A stretch of DNA of 64,000 nucleotides, from the NCBI GenBank assembly GCA_016490735.1, contig JAEMWC010000033.1, forward strand, positions 1,121,001 through 1,185,000, written 5' to 3'. The translations under genes were made by a program, and so were the position numbers. Under the pieces are notes generated by a model. The model did not search any database. It was not told the origin of the DNA and saw only the letters and a program-made list of their open reading frames with translations. This document shows, one piece after another, positions 20,079 through 31,869 of this stretch. Source of the stretch: Pachyseris speciosa. Its lineage: Eukaryota; Cnidaria; Anthozoa; Scleractinia; Pachyseridae. Each line of letters opens with the position of its first letter. The stretch's first letter is position 1.

Positions 20079-21394
20079 TTCAAAATTACATTCTCTTTGA
20101 TTGAAATGCAACCACAACTTACCATTTATGAGTACCAGCTTCTGGAAAGTGGTGAGATAAACGTTTACATGATGATTTACTAAGTCAAAAGAGCTTTATT
20201 CTGAGAACAGCATGTATCAATCACAAACGGCTTAATTCATGCTTGTTATCCAATCTGAGTGGACTTAGACATAAGTAGGACTTTGAACAAGCGTCCTGAG
20301 GACGTAAATCTATGAACGAAATTAACGAGTTGTATTGAACGAACACTTTGACAAAATTTTACATTTCCATCGTATGATACTTGTAAAAATCTATATCTCT
20401 GTAAACAATGCAGCTACCGCTACCTTCCGCACAATTTGTAGGCGCCATTTGTCACTCCTGGTGGGCAAGGCCTGTAGTGTAATCGAGTCGGAGATTGCAT
20501 GGATGGGGATATTTGCGCAACTGTCTTCCCACCTGATCCGGTGAGAGTTTCTCATGGAGTGGGGAGAACTAACAAAAATTAGAAAAAGACAAAATTATTT
20601 AAATGCCGTCATTTTAAATTCAGAACAGTTTATTTGATAAACCTCACTGACATCATGTTTCATTGTTCTGGCTACTGTTGCTATCACTTCAGTAAGTGAG
20701 TAAGTAAGTTAGTTCGGGTAACAATCATAAACTGTTCGGAATTGCGATCATTCAACGACTGATACGCACTCCGTTGGTTACGATTATAATTTTGGAGGCT
20801 TATCGCCGGCGCAATTCGATCAGGCATTGGGTTGGAATCGCTCGGCTCGAAGCATGCGTTTGCCTTTCGTCCAGTGATGAAGGCAAGGATCATAGTTTAG
20901 ATTGTACAAGAAAATGTCTATCGAGTTGTGTTTGTTTGAAAGCCTCAATTCCACAGACAGACCGGTGCCCGCATACAGTGGTGTTCAATGAACTGATTCC
21001 AGCGCTCCTTAAAGTAAGTTTCAGTTAATAGAAGGTTTTCGCAAATTTTCCAGCTAAGTGACGATGACAGAGTCGACGTGTTTGTTTGGCAGCATGGGCG
21101 AGTGTTATTCGAGTGTTTTGACTGTTTATGGAGGTTTTCCTGTCGAAGAGTGCTCTTTGAATCAACTTGTTTTTCTGACGTCCATGACAATCGAGCCAGC
21201 CATGTACAACAAGATCTCTGTTCAACAAGAACTCTTTTATGGGGTGAAATAATGCCGTTATGGACACAAAAAGTGTCTTTTGAGACACAAAACGTGGCGA
21301 AAGAAGCCGATTGTTTTTCCCCAGGCCGGATTTGTGAGACGATACCCCGAACGTATAAAACAAGTCTACTGCAAATGTTCTCGAATAGCAATTT

Positions 21395-22110
21395 TACAAC
21401 AACTGTCAAAATTATCGCGCGCTGATTGGCTAATTTTTATCATCAATAAGAGTACAGACAAATGAAATTTTAATTTATGCAAAAAATTGTAGCAAGGTGG
21501 AGTAGGGCAACACCCAAGACTTTAATATTGTTTTAAACTTTAGTTTTGTTGATGACACCCGCCCTGACGGGGAAAAAGAGCTAGAATTATTATATGCTGA
21601 ACTCGTCTCTCGTGTAGAAGCTCCTGAAAATCAGGCAACTGAAAGAAAAACATCCCTGTTTCCGAATTAAGCGGAGGCGCCTTTCAAGAAATAGTTTGAA
21701 ATGCTGAGTCCAAAGGCTGTAATCGAAATATAAGTTTAAGCGGTTTGTAAAGATTTTTCCAGGTAAATACACACGATAACAATTCTAACAGTTCAGTTTC
21801 TTTCAAACAAATATTTACTAGACTTCTTGTTGTAACAAACGTTTCGCCAGCAACAAAAACTCCTCGTATGTTCATAAGACATCGACGTACCTTCTGTTAA
21901 GTTTCCCGCCTGGTGCTCTGAACATGAACTAATCAAAAATCTTGCTTGGAATAACTGAGGAAGAGCCAGACGAAAGTCTTCGACGCTTTTAGGCCGAGGC
22001 ACGGACCAAAAGATAAACGACTTACATCCCTACAAGGCTTTTCAGATCGTATTTTGAATTTGATTCAACTTTCTGCAGCAGGTGAAGATTTTAATTTATG
22101 CGAGGCATAG
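21395..22110. repeat. Interspersed repeat R1, copy 1 of 2
   Basis: Starts at ACAACTGTCAAAATTATCGCG and shares more than 700 bp in the same orientation with 44100-44855, including ATCAATAAGAGTACAGACAAA, GATGACACCCGCCCTGAC and TAACAATTCTAACAGTTCA. Neither copy has a sustained ORF, so it looks like a nonautonomous element. It lies in the intron between gene B exons 3 and 4. The rest of that intron (19724-23164) also holds inverted and direct repeat pieces around 22676-22940. Confidence 0.65.
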
Positions 22111-23164
22111 ACCTCAAGTCAAACTGTCAACTTTTTAGCCAATGAAAGTTGCTTAGCTGTTGTAAATAGCCAACCAGAAAGCGAGAAAAGCTATTGACAA
22201 CGTTCGCGTAAGTTTGAGTAAAATTCATTTTCTTCGTATGTTTGCGGTTTGTACGGTGCCTTTGCTCGTCAGTTAAACCCGAAAAAAACCACTCGCCTTC
22301 GGCTTGTGGTTTCCACAGCCACTTTGACAATGTTATGACCCAATTTTTATTCAATAAGAAGACAGACACATAAAAAATTGCATGACGTCAATTTGTTAAA
22401 TTCTTTCCTCAGGATAAAATAAGGGTAGCATAAAGAATACGGATTTGACGGATATTAGCACTAAGCAATTTTTACTTCAAAATGCAAACGGATTGAAAGA
22501 CTACTGTTCGGTTAGTGAAAAGTTATGTTGAATAAATTCGACTAGAAGTGAGAATTCGCAGTTACGCTTAAGTCTTATTATTTACATTGATGCACAACTT
22601 TATCCGATGATTCTCTACAAACTCTTATCTTTTTAGACAACAATGTTGTACTGAGGAAAATTCTATCTCCGATCAGATAACGCTGGGTTTGCAAACAGCC
22701 TGCTTGGGTATAGATTTCAGAATACCCGGCCATTTAATTTACATACCGTTCAATGACAATAGCCTCCATTGTAATATTCGATCCTCGTTCTTCAAAAGCC
22801 TCCGACACATGGAAATGGCCGGGTATTCTGAAATTGCCCCGAGTTCTCGAATTCCAGCAAATGAGCCTTACATCGGCAAGAATTCTTTCCTCAGGACAAA
22901 TTAAGAGTAGAAAATTCTCTGATTAGATAACGCTGGGTTGCGTGACTCGTGACTCTTGATAACAACTGGAAAAGGTGTGGCACCTCTTTCTCGTGACAAA
23001 GAAAACAAGAATTTCAACAGTAGCCACACACAGTCCTCGACTGCCTATTTTTACAAAGTCTCAAGCAATAGCGAACAATTATTATATGGCCCTTAATTCA
23101 GTTGTTGTTATTATTTTTTTTTTGGTGAAATCAGTTTCTGAAACAGTGACCTTTGCAAACGTAC

Positions 23165-23956
23165 CTCCTTCCCTTTCCAAGGTCCACATGAGTTACTCTT
23201 CTTCGCCATGAGCAAAGTTTCACGGTTTCCGCAGGCAGGGTTTGTTACTGGCATACTGGCGGCAAACTTTAAATGCCACCTTGGCAAGAACTTTCTCTGC
23301 TGGATGCGGCCTAATTTTCTGCCACTCCTAACTGTTGGAACTCCAGATAGCGTAACTCAGCCTTGAGCGATTCTCGCAGCCTTTGCATGCTTTAATCTTT
23401 TCCTTTATACTTGCTGGTCGTTTAAGGTTCTTTTGGAGGAAGTCATCGCACACCACAAACACAGTTGGCGGTATCTTCTAAGAATCACTCACCGAGTTGG
23501 GAGATCGTCCAGTAGTGGTCTGAAGAGATGACAAACTGCTGCTCCGACGTATTTGAGAAACCCCAAAGGAAGCGGCGTTTACAAGACTGGCTTGTGTATC
23601 TCTTTCAGATGAGTTAGAAGGTGTAGGCCACGCGAACGGAACGGCATTGTTCAGGCTATTGGAAGGAGAAATTTCCACAGAAATAAACCGTGCACCAATG
23701 CTTTGGGGAGGTATTAAAGGTCTAGGAGAAGGAGTGGAGGGAAGAGGTTCTCCAGATGGGTTCATTGCAATTGATGTGTTTCACGCAGAGAACATCGCAC
23801 TCTTGGTGATATTTGGAGTCAACCTGGGCGACGAAACAGCTCCCAAGGCAGGAAATTCATCGAAACTTGACGTAGAAATGTTAGGCGAAGTGGCCATACT
23901 CTTTTCCTCCGATGTGATCAGTGCAGCAGAAAAACTTTCTTGAGGGTTCGGAAGAT
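23165..23956 (-). pseudogene. Gene B exon 3: Ser/Pro-rich linker and CCCH zinc finger 1, five in-frame stops
   Basis: Acceptor CTTGACAG before 23956; donor GAAGGAG|GTACGT after 23165. One continuous frame encodes a Ser/Pro-rich linker (SSFDEFPALGAVSSPR, EPLPSTPSPRPLIPPQS) and then VFVVCDDFLQKNLKRPASI, LSYAIWSSNS, EWQKIRPHP, FKVCRQYASNKPCLRKP, NFAHGEEE and LMWTLEREGG. These last segments match the HELZ2-like N-terminus and a CCCH finger. Stops fall in that frame at 23781-23783 (TGA), 23478-23480 (TAG), 23328-23330 (TAG), 23220-23222 (TGA) and 23193-23195 (TAA). All spacings are multiples of three, so there are substitutions but no indels. The fourth stop replaces the third zinc-binding Cys. 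Confidence 0.75.
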
Positions 23957-24390
23957 CTGTCAAGAAGAATGATGCCAGACTTTATAACGCTTTTAATGAC
24001 CGTTTATAATGCATTCGGTGATACGTAAGTAAACACCACCAAGCCTGTGCGTTTCCAGGAAATTTATTTGAAATCACTGACTGGATGTGGTAGATCATTC
24101 GTCCTTCAATCTCATGTTTCCACAGCTATCAAATTTCAATTGCCAATTAGCAGGTTTTGGTGAAACGGCAATATTTTAGTTTCTAAAGTAGTAGAGTAGT
24201 AGTAGACACTTTTATTTAAACCGGATAGTTCCTTCAGTAATTATAAAGACAAATCACTGTTATCAACGGAAACCCTAACAAAATTAAAAAAAACTATGCT
24301 AATATTACAATGTATTCTGGAAAATGGCCATTTATAGTTGAAACTATTTGACTAAGTGTAATTGTTAACTGAGACAATTTGTAAAGTTAC

Positions 24391-24721
24391 TTGCTTTTGC
24401 CAAAAGGAATTCTTTCCACGCCAAGTAATCTTCTTCCAAAATAGTCGTTTTGCAAATTTATGCTCTCTACGTGAAATTTTTCCTTGATGTCATCTGTCAG
24501 AAGCATCATTGAGGTTACCTGAGCAGAAGTCATGGCACAGACGTTCAAGCATTTCTAGACTGTGACACTCCACAGCCATCCATATAGTTTGTCCATTTGC
24601 CTCTTGTGGTTTCGAGTTATGTATGAGTCTAACGTTCCTCAGGTACTCAGGAATTTCCTTCACAAGAGTGCCGGCTGACTCTGTCTCCACTAATTTTTCG
24701 GACAATTTCATGTTCGCTAAA
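24391..24721 (-). pseudogene. Gene B exon 2: second TRADD-N-like domain, frameshifted
   Basis: Acceptor GGAGGCAG, donor AGCAA|GTAACT. The reading MKLSEKLVETESAGTLVKEI leads into MAVECHSLEMLERLCHDF and CSGNLND, then stops. The homology continues one frame over as LTDDIKEKFHVESINL and in the third frame as KTTILEEDYLAWKEFLLAK. The pattern LERL..D...G.LN....... D.I..KF.V.S..L.TTI.EEDY parallels the exon at 27931-28311 closely. I recognise it as the TRADD-like N-terminal domain family expanded in corals; that name is from memory and should be checked. At least two frameshifts make it nonfunctional. Confidence 0.6.
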
Positions 24722-25600
24722 CTGCCTCCGTCTAAAGGAGAGGTCCGTTAAAAAAAGTTAGATAAAAATAAGGAAAACGAAAAGTTTTTGAGTATCATGA
24801 AAGGTTACCAATCGCACGTATTCAAAGTCAGAGAAAAGCTTTCTTTATCATTGCAAATTTTGACCGAGTTTGACTGAAAGACGAATGCACGATAGGGTAT
24901 AACTTTATCAAAAATCCAATAAAATTCCAGTTGGAATTTATATAAAATGAAAGAACTCTTCAAATATGATAGCACAAACTCGAACGGTGCTTTGTGTCGA
25001 GGCAACGACTTATACGGCCTTACCTTGTGAAAGACTAATGAAGCGGCATTGATTATTAATCAGCCCAATAGAACTTCACTAAGATATCATTTATTGTCTC
25101 AGCTTTTCTAAAGTCATTCAAATGTTCATCATAATTTGGCTTTGGTTGTCTGTTGATCTTCGAAATTGGTTTGATTGAATAAGATATTAACTTTACTTGA
25201 ATGAGGTGCCTTTTGGTTCACAGGTCTATTTTTGAGACCTGCCAGCAATAGCACTGCCTTAACGACATTAACGTCGAAGAAAAAAACCAACAACATCAAA
25301 GCAGACTCAGCTTCCAACGTGTCAGATGTAACGCTCTCTAAAGAAGGATTCCAAGAAATTTTGGCCACATGAGTTCACTCATGGCCAAGCGCCGCTTCTG
25401 ACGTTTAAAGGTATTTAGCAAAATCATAGCCCAAGCCGTGCACAGATCTTTAACCCGAGAAGGGCCAATTCTCCGCTGCCTCACATGCATGTCGCTCTTA
25501 AAAACAGCTAAAATACATTCCTTTTCATACACAATGTGTACACAAGGTCATCATCATCATCATTTCTATTATTTGTTGCCAACAACCGCGGTCGCGGTTG
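24722..25600. other. Gene B intron, no supported feature
   Basis: AT-rich, with only short ORFs without motifs. The right end runs into a (CAT)n stretch near 25546-25563 and the R3 repeat. Confidence 0.45.
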
Positions 25601-26475
25601 CGATCGATCGATCGATCTATCTAGTGCTTTTTTCTCTCCTCCACCGTCCCTTCTCCTCGATAACTCTCATATTCCCTTATGTCGAGTGCTGTGGTGTGAT
25701 TGTCGGGCTTCTCGGATCCAAAAAACGCCAGTCGTGGACCAATTTCAAACGGGTCAAAACGAACGCTCAAATAAATTCGTTTCCTATAAGAAGTACATTG
25801 AATTGTATTGTACGGCCACCTAAATCTACAAGTTGAGTTTAAAAACATTTACGGTCTTCCGAATAGCTTGACACATCTTAATGAAAACATTGTATTCCTC
25901 GATTTTGCTGAAAAAAAAAAAACAACAACAACAACAACAATATCGGACTTCCACTCATCGGTGTTCTGAAATACTGCTCACAACCAACGCTCTAAAATAA
26001 ATTCCTTTGCTATGGGATTTACATTGGAGTAATTCAATTCTGACAAGACATTTCTTTTCTCTGAACCCTTGGACTTTTCTATTGAAAAGGCTTTTAAAGA
26101 GACGATACTTGACCGACCTAGCGACGTTATTCTCTTCTAAACGTAAAAGATGTCTCAGTGGGTTGGGATCTGAAGGTCGCGAGTTCAAGCCCCGGCTCCG
26201 TTGTCAGAAAATTCATTTCTTTACTTATGCCATTGTTACTTCCTCTGGCGGAGAGGGGCAGGGGCCTCTCGGCGGACACCACCACGAAAAAAAGTACCAA
26301 AAAAATGGGTGTAACTAGAAGCGTCGCTTAAAAAAGAAGCGGCTTGTCGCTAAGAGACGCTTCTTAATAACACAATGCTAGTCGTTTCTTGCCTCTTCGT
26401 GGTCAGTGTAATGAGCCTTTAATTTTTTGATAGAATAGCCTTGTAAGAAAAAAATCGATCCTCAAAAATCGATCT
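25600..26475 (+). repeat. R3 repeat copy 1 (contains tRNA-like segment)
   Basis: Starts after a GATC run and shares several hundred bp with 29225-30345 and, inverted, with 48055-48570. A tRNA-like B box, GAGTTCAAGCC, lies near 26180. Flanking landmarks are CTGACAAGACATTTC and GGCCTCTCGGCGGACACC. Small ORFs recur in the copies, but changes between them do not favour codons. Confidence 0.65.
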
Positions 26476-27930
26476 TGTTTTTCATACACAATGTGCACGG
26501 AACGCAAACTTGAAAGGTCGCTCATTCAGAAAAAAAGTAGAAGTAAGGGCCGTATAGGACATGGGAAGTTCAATTTCTCCGTTTATTTCCGGGTAGGTAG
26601 TTAGGTAGTTAGGAAGATGACGGTGCTGCCTTTTTTGCAATATTCCACTGAACTGTCTGCAGAAAGCAAGTTACAATTAACTTCGAGGTACAGAGTCATT
26701 GGATCAGGCACCTCAGTGGATTCAGCTTCTTTGTCAGGAACTTCAGTTCGATCTTTAAACAGCATTTCCTCTTCATTTGCTCTTATATCTTGGTTGCTTT
26801 CTAAGACATTGGTGAGAAAATGAAAATTATCATTCAGGATTTATGTTTTGATGACGTCACGTTGTCTTCAAGAATTAATTTTACACAGTTTGTCACCGTT
26901 CAAACGCCTGGAAAGGGGTAGACTCTAGATTTGCTATTGAAACAGTCTACAGTATTCCTGAACTTTCTAAACAGTGCTTAAGAGTGGGTTTCTAGAATAG
27001 TCTGGAACATCCCAGGACATTATATTATATGGAAAGCTTAGGCATCGTTTTTATGGAAGAAAGTTGTCCCGGGGAGAGGGGTCACCCGCCTATCCGAGCT
27101 ACTATGGGCGAGCCAACTTTTCCTACATTTCCTTGCAAAACTTGGCGTACCGTTTAAATAAGAAAAAGAAGTTGGCTCGGCTAGAAGGGTGGCCCGCCTA
27201 GCCGGGTCACTTTTCTTTGATGGTAGGGTCACCCTCCTAGCCGAGCCAACTTTTCTCCATATAAACCCTTTAGCTCGCCCAGCCGGGCCAACTCGGTCAA
27301 GGCGAGACAATCAGAGCGTGCTCGATCACTGTTGTCATTGGGAAAGAGAAACAGCGAGCTCTTGGTTGCGAGAGATTAGGGGAAATACTATAAGGTGTTA
27401 GAGGATTGTGAGTGCATGAAAATTGATCGGGGTATTGCTAAAGTCGAAAATCTTAGTTCCGTCTTTCAACTGCTTAATCCTTTAACAAACCTTGTAATCA
27501 TGTGAGTTTGATAACACCTAAGATACGAAGGGAGGGTTAGGGTAATTACGAGTTATCAAAATCATTTAGAATTTGTAAGTCAAACAATGATGTTTAGCTC
27601 TCTACACCCAGTCACTATGCAGTTTTTCAGTATATTCAAATGGCAGGTCCAGCGTGGTACCAACCTCTAACGGTTCTCAGTCAGCTTTTCACTAAGTCAC
27701 ACTTGCTCACTGCTAACGTTAATTTTACGCTAAAGTTTCAATGTGTATGAATGAAGGGGTCAGGGGGTGGGAATTGAATCTGCGCGTCTTAATTAATTCA
27801 CAGAAGCTCATTATGTCTTCCAGTCCCAGAAAAAAATTGGAGAACATTCAGCGATACAAAATCAAGGTCAACAACAAGGAAAACAATGAATGAAATGTCC
27901 CTCATCCCCTAAAAATTGTTGAAAACATAC
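26476..27930. other. Gene B intron between exons 1 and 2; degenerate CCGCC/GAGCC repeat
   Basis: At 27055-27310 recur short motifs such as GAGCCAACTTTT and CGCCTAGCCG, typical of low-copy cnidarian repeats. No coding signal is supported. Confidence 0.4.
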
Positions 27931-28311
27931 TTGTGGTGTCAACTCAGTACCTGAAATACCTGTAAGGAACAACTTGCATGCAAAGTAATCCTCTTCCAAA
28001 ATAGTTGTCTCCAGCTTCACTGAATCGACACGAAATTTGTCCCTGATATTATTCGTTAAAAAGCGTTTCTCAGTTACTTCATTCAGGTGACCACAGCGGT
28101 AGTCCTCCAATAGACGTTCAAGAATTGCCAGCGTCCTACACTCGACAGATATCCTTAGACTTCCCTCGCTCGCTTCTCTCAATATTACGTCAAGCATTCC
28201 TTTCATGTATAAACGTAGGCTCTGGGGCCATTCTTCGAACGGAAGGTCATCTGCCTCGGTGTCAAGAAAACGTCTAACCATTTCTTTCATCACACTCTTG
28301 GGATCTCCCAC
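27931..28311 (-). CDS. Gene B exon 1: TRADD-N-like domain
   Basis: Open frame of about 127 codons ending at donor CCACAA|GTATGT. It contains MVRRFLDTEADDLPFEEWP, ISVECRTLAILERLLEDYR, HLNEVTEKRFLTNNIRDKF and KLETTILEEDYFACKLFL. The order matches the repeat exon at 24391-24721 and a family I know as TRADD-like N-terminal domains, present in many coral innate-immunity-like proteins; such domains are thought to mediate protein contacts. The family name is recalled, not searched. The start could be a GTG-beginning acceptor exon at 28311 or ATG at 28290. No lesion is seen. It may be the first coding exon of gene B or belong to an adjacent gene. Confidence 0.65.
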
Positions 28312-29100
28312 CTTGCCATTTTGAAAGGTAACTTGTTGTACTTTGAATTCAATCGAGACAGTACCTTCACGAAAACAAAAACATTGAATAAAGCGTAAGC
28401 GTCTTTCCTAAATAATTAGGTATTGTTTACTTTACAGCGGTCAAACCATTTGATTGATGATCGTCATTTCAAAGAAAGTCACGTCCTGAGTTATAATTCG
28501 CATTTCTCAGGAGCTCTTGAGATGTACATTTCAAACGTATCCCGACCCTTCAAAAAAACTTCAACTTCTTCCAATGCACCTCAATGATTTCAGTTACCAT
28601 AGATCGGATTAAGCTTAACACGCAGCTCTAAAATATCGCAATGAAGAGGTTTCCCTATTTTTAACGTTTAAAGTTTCTTTCGTATCAGACTGTTTATCAT
28701 CATCATCATCATCATCACCAACACCATCACCATCACCATCATCATCACTATTATTTGTTGCCAACAACCGCGGTAAAATGGGCAGTAGATAATTGTCGAA
28801 AACATTAGTGTTAAAGGCATTTACATTACACAATGGGAAATTGTATTGGAAGTGATCTAGTCAACCAAAGCAGATATGAAACCGGAACTATAAATTCTTG
28901 GCGTCTGAACAAAAAGGAACTGGCTAGTGCCGGAGGCGCTGCTATACGATATGGATATCCCTAAACGGAATCCTTCTAAATCGCTTCCAAAAGACACAGT
29001 ACCTGGCTGATTTTTCGTTGAGTCGGGACTCTGAGGAGACGTTATGCTCTGGTATGTTGCTTTCTGTCATTCCAGAGGAGAGCGTTTATGTTACAAAAAC
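28312..29100. other. Intergenic stretch with (CAT)n microsatellite
   Basis: An imperfect (CAT)n/(CAC)n run lies at about 28698-28752. No other supported feature. If gene B starts at 28311, its promoter should lie here, but I see no convincing motif. Confidence 0.45.
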
Positions 29101-29123
29101 ATGAAAAATAAGCTTAGCAGGAC

Positions 29124-29125
<2 letters not shown>

Positions 29126-29207
<82 letters not shown>

Positions 29208-29226
29208 CCTACCTGTCTATCTATCT
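29126..29226 (+). repeat. (CTAT)n microsatellite
   Basis: About 25 CTAT units with a few CTAC/CTGT variants near the end. It abuts the R3 repeat copy 2. Confidence 0.95.
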
Positions 29227-30345
29227 GGTGCTTTTTTCTCTCCTCCTCCGCCCCTTCTCCTCGATAACTCTCACATTCCCTTACGTTGAGTGCTGTGGTG
29301 TGGTCGCCGGGCTTCTCGGATCCAAAAGAACGCCATTCGTGGACCAATTTCAAACGGGTCAAAACGAACACTCAAATAAATCCGTTTCCTATAAAAAGTA
29401 CATTGAATTGTATTGTATAGCCACCTAAAGCCTGGTTTTCATATGTCGGGAAAATCCAAGACGGTCGGGGATTTCACTATTTCGCGACCGTCCCAGATTT
29501 ATGCCGAGATAACGAAAACCGCAGAAATCTGGGACGCATCGGCAAAATAGAAACCTTCCCGATTTTCCCGATTTGTCTCCGACCATCCCAGACGATCGGG
29601 GATGTCTATGATCTCCAGTTTTCATTAATCGGCATAATCTGGGATGGTCGGGAAACAGTGAAATCCCCGACCGTCTGAGATTTTCCCGACATATGAAAAC
29701 CAGGCTTAAATCTACAAGTTGAGTTTAAAAACACTGACGGTCTTCCGAATAGCATGACACATCTTAATGAAAATATTATAGTTTAGATCGGATAAATTCC
29801 TCGATTTTGCTGATAAAAACAAAAAAAAAAAACAAAAAAAAAAAAACAAAAAAACAATATCGCACTACCACTCATCGGTCAGTCTGAAATACTGCTCACA
29901 ACCAACGCTCTAAAATAAATTCCTTTGCTATGGGATTTACATTGGAGTAATTCAATTCTGACAAGACATTTCCTTTCTCTGAACCCTTGGACTTTTCTAT
30001 TGAAAAGGCTTTTAAAGAGACGATACTTGACCGACCTAGCGACGTTATTCTCTTCTAAACGTAAAGCCCCGGCTCCGCTGTCAGAAAATTCATTTCTTTA
30101 CTTATGTCATTGTTACTTCCTCTGGCGGAGAGGGGCAGGGGCCTCTCGGCGGACACCACCACGAAAAAAAGTACCAAAAAAATGGGTGTAACTAGAAGCG
30201 TCGCTTAAAAAAGAAGCGGCTTGTCGCTAAGAGACGCCTCTTAATAACACAATGCTAGTCGTTTCTTGCCTCTTCGTGGTCAGTATAACGAGCCTTTAAT
30301 TTTTTGATTGAATAGCCCTGTAAGAAAAAAATCGATCCTACGTAC
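29225..30345 (+). repeat. R3 repeat copy 2, interrupted by a MITE
   Basis: Same orientation as copy 1 and about 95 percent alike by eye. It differs by the 278-bp MITE at 29429-29706 and lacks about 42 bp containing the tRNA-like segment (copy 1, near 26150-26190). Confidence 0.7.
29429..29706. mobile_element. 278-bp MITE with TAA duplication; empty site visible in copy 1
   Basis: The ends AGCCTGGTTTTCATATGTCG and CGACATATGAAAACCAGGCT are inverted. TAA flanks it at 29426-29428 and 29707-29709. Copy 1 of the host repeat reads CCACCTAAATCTAC at the same place, the unoccupied site. A 3-bp TAA duplication fits PIF/Harbinger-type elements. Confidence 0.85.
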
Positions 30346-31205
30346 TTTCTTGTTGTACTAGTTTATGATATCCTAAAACCACATCAGTCCATAATCTCGG
30401 ACGATAAAATAGCTTGCTTTTCGGCTTCCGAAGGCTTCCCGGGTAATCAAGATGGCACTGTTGAGAGCTGTGAATATTATCATGTTGCTTTCTGAATGCT
30501 ATACTTCATCAAAATCGAAGAATAAACATAAATAGTTGTTCTCTTGAGACACAAAGATAATTCGTGCCACAGGATAGTCGAAATCACTGTTTCTCTTGTT
30601 TAGAATCACACCTTATAAATGCTATTCTTGGTTTTCACGTCACGCAAGTGTCACGCAAATAAAACAAACCACATACCATCAAATAAATTAAGTAAAGTAA
30701 TTAAGATATTGTAGAAGAGTAATAGATAAACAACACGTGTAAGTTTCAGGGCTGTGAGATATTCCTAACTCGAGTTATTCGAAAAGGGTACCACTCAAAA
30801 TTATAGTATGGAGACGCCTCGTTGGTGTCCCTCTGAGGGACACCAACATTGTGGCCGGAAAGCAGTGGAAACATTCGGAGTTTAGTTTAGCTCTCTCAAA
30901 ACATTTTTCTGTCTGCTAAACTTGACAAACTGGCTATTCGGAGCTCGAAAACACAAGGGTAATCAAGTTCTCGAGTACGTGACATGCTTCTCAGAAGCAA
31001 TCCAAACTGCTCTATTTTCAAATCAAAGCATGCTACCGAGCTGTAAACATGCCTGATGTCACGTGAAAACCAAGAATAAATTTAGATCACCTGGCTTAGT
31101 GCCGGCAATATAGATTGGCCCTGATGCTCTTAGAACTGATTCAATAGTTTCTATAGCTTTTGGTCATAATTTTAGTTATAAACACGCCCTTAAGAAACTT
31201 TGCCA
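30346..31205. other. Intergenic, no supported feature
   Basis: No ORF with recognisable motifs. A short inverted repeat (GTGTCCCTCTGAGGGACACC) lies at about 30825-30844. Confidence 0.4.
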
Positions 31206-31209
31206 TTAA

Positions 31210-31503
31210 GGCGCTGTTACACTGTGCGATGTTTCGTACAACTTGTGCCACAAGCTGCACGAAACATTGTACAAAGTGTAGCATATACTCTGCAACGGTC
31301 AAAATCGTTGCGAGACAAGTTGCACGAACCATTTCAGAAAGCAGAATTTAGTTCTTCTTTCTGCAACGGTTCGTGCAACTTGTGTCGCAACGATTTTGGC
31401 CGTTGCAGGATATGTTAGACTTGGTACAATGTTTCGTGCAACTTGTCTCACAATGGCGTTGCGACACAAATTGCAGGAAGCATTGCACAGTGTAACAGCG
31501 CCC
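31210..31503. mobile_element. Palindromic MITE, GGCGCTGTTACACTG ends
   Basis: The ends GGCGCTGTTACACTGTGC and GCACAGTGTAACAGCGCC are inverted, with TAA outside both. Inside, TTTCGTGCAACTTGT-type motifs recur in both orientations, so nearly the whole unit folds on itself. A TAA duplication again suggests PIF/Harbinger origin. Confidence 0.75.
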
Positions 31504-31559
31504 TAACAAAGCCAGAACTTATGTTGAAAGTCTGTTTCGTCGATGATCTTCACGTCCCC

Positions 31560-31830
31560 TTAAATTAAACTTAAGTTGGCATTACAGTACAACCCCTATT
31601 AAGCGGCCACCTTTCAAACAGCCACCCTTTTTGGGCGGCCAGTAATCAAAGTGACGATTAGGGTATGCGTTCTTCTGTTGTTGTGTACCTCTATTAAGCC
31701 GTCAGCCCCCATTAAGCGGCCATTATCCATTGCTCGCAAGGGTGGCCGCTTAACTGTAACTGTAATTGTGATGGCCAAATTACCACCCTCCCCCTTCCGC
31801 CCCGCCCCACGCTACCAGATGGTATTTAAA
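31560..31830. repeat. GCGGCCAC-bearing repeat, MITE-like
   Basis: TATTAAGCGGCCACC, ATTAAGCGGCCATT and GGTGGCCGCTTAA occur within 200 bp, two direct and one inverted. The pattern recalls termini of Tc1/mariner or pogo-type nonautonomous elements in marine invertebrates. No ORF. Confidence 0.4.
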
Positions 31831-31869
31831 CTCAATAAACACAGCCATTCATCTTAACAAATGATGTCA

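Larger units (their letters stand above)
200..28311 (-). pseudogene. Gene B: multi-exon HELZ2-like helicase gene with TRADD-N-like and CCCH domains, decayed
   Basis: Umbrella entry for eight recognisable minus-strand exons in transcript order: 28311-27931, 24721-24391, 23956-23165, 19723-19534, 19391-19275, 18836-17833, 12749-12305 and 598 to about 200. It continues beyond the left edge, where motifs II to VI should lie. Most exons have AG acceptors and GT donors, so this is an unprocessed copy. The order is two TRADD-N-like domains, Ser/Pro-rich linker, CCCH, CCCH, HELZ-type N-terminal region, then the SF1 helicase Walker A exon. Lesions are frameshifts in the second exon, five in-frame stops in the third, and a MITE inside the sixth. 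HELZ2/UPF1-like proteins are RNA helicases of RNA decay and innate responses; an immune role here is inference. The exon set may be incomplete, and the first exon could belong to a separate gene. Confidence 0.7.

Noticed and set aside
20945..21425. Overlapping ORFs on both strands (112-154 codons)
   Set aside because: No family motifs and no splice-supported context; probably chance ORFs in intronic repeat DNA.
23220..23222. Selenocysteine codon at a zinc-finger Cys
   Set aside because: The same frame also has TAG and TAA stops and no SECIS-like element was noticed; decay is simpler.
29044..29289. Ser-Ile-Tyr-Leu repeat ORF
   Set aside because: Translation of (CTAT)n.
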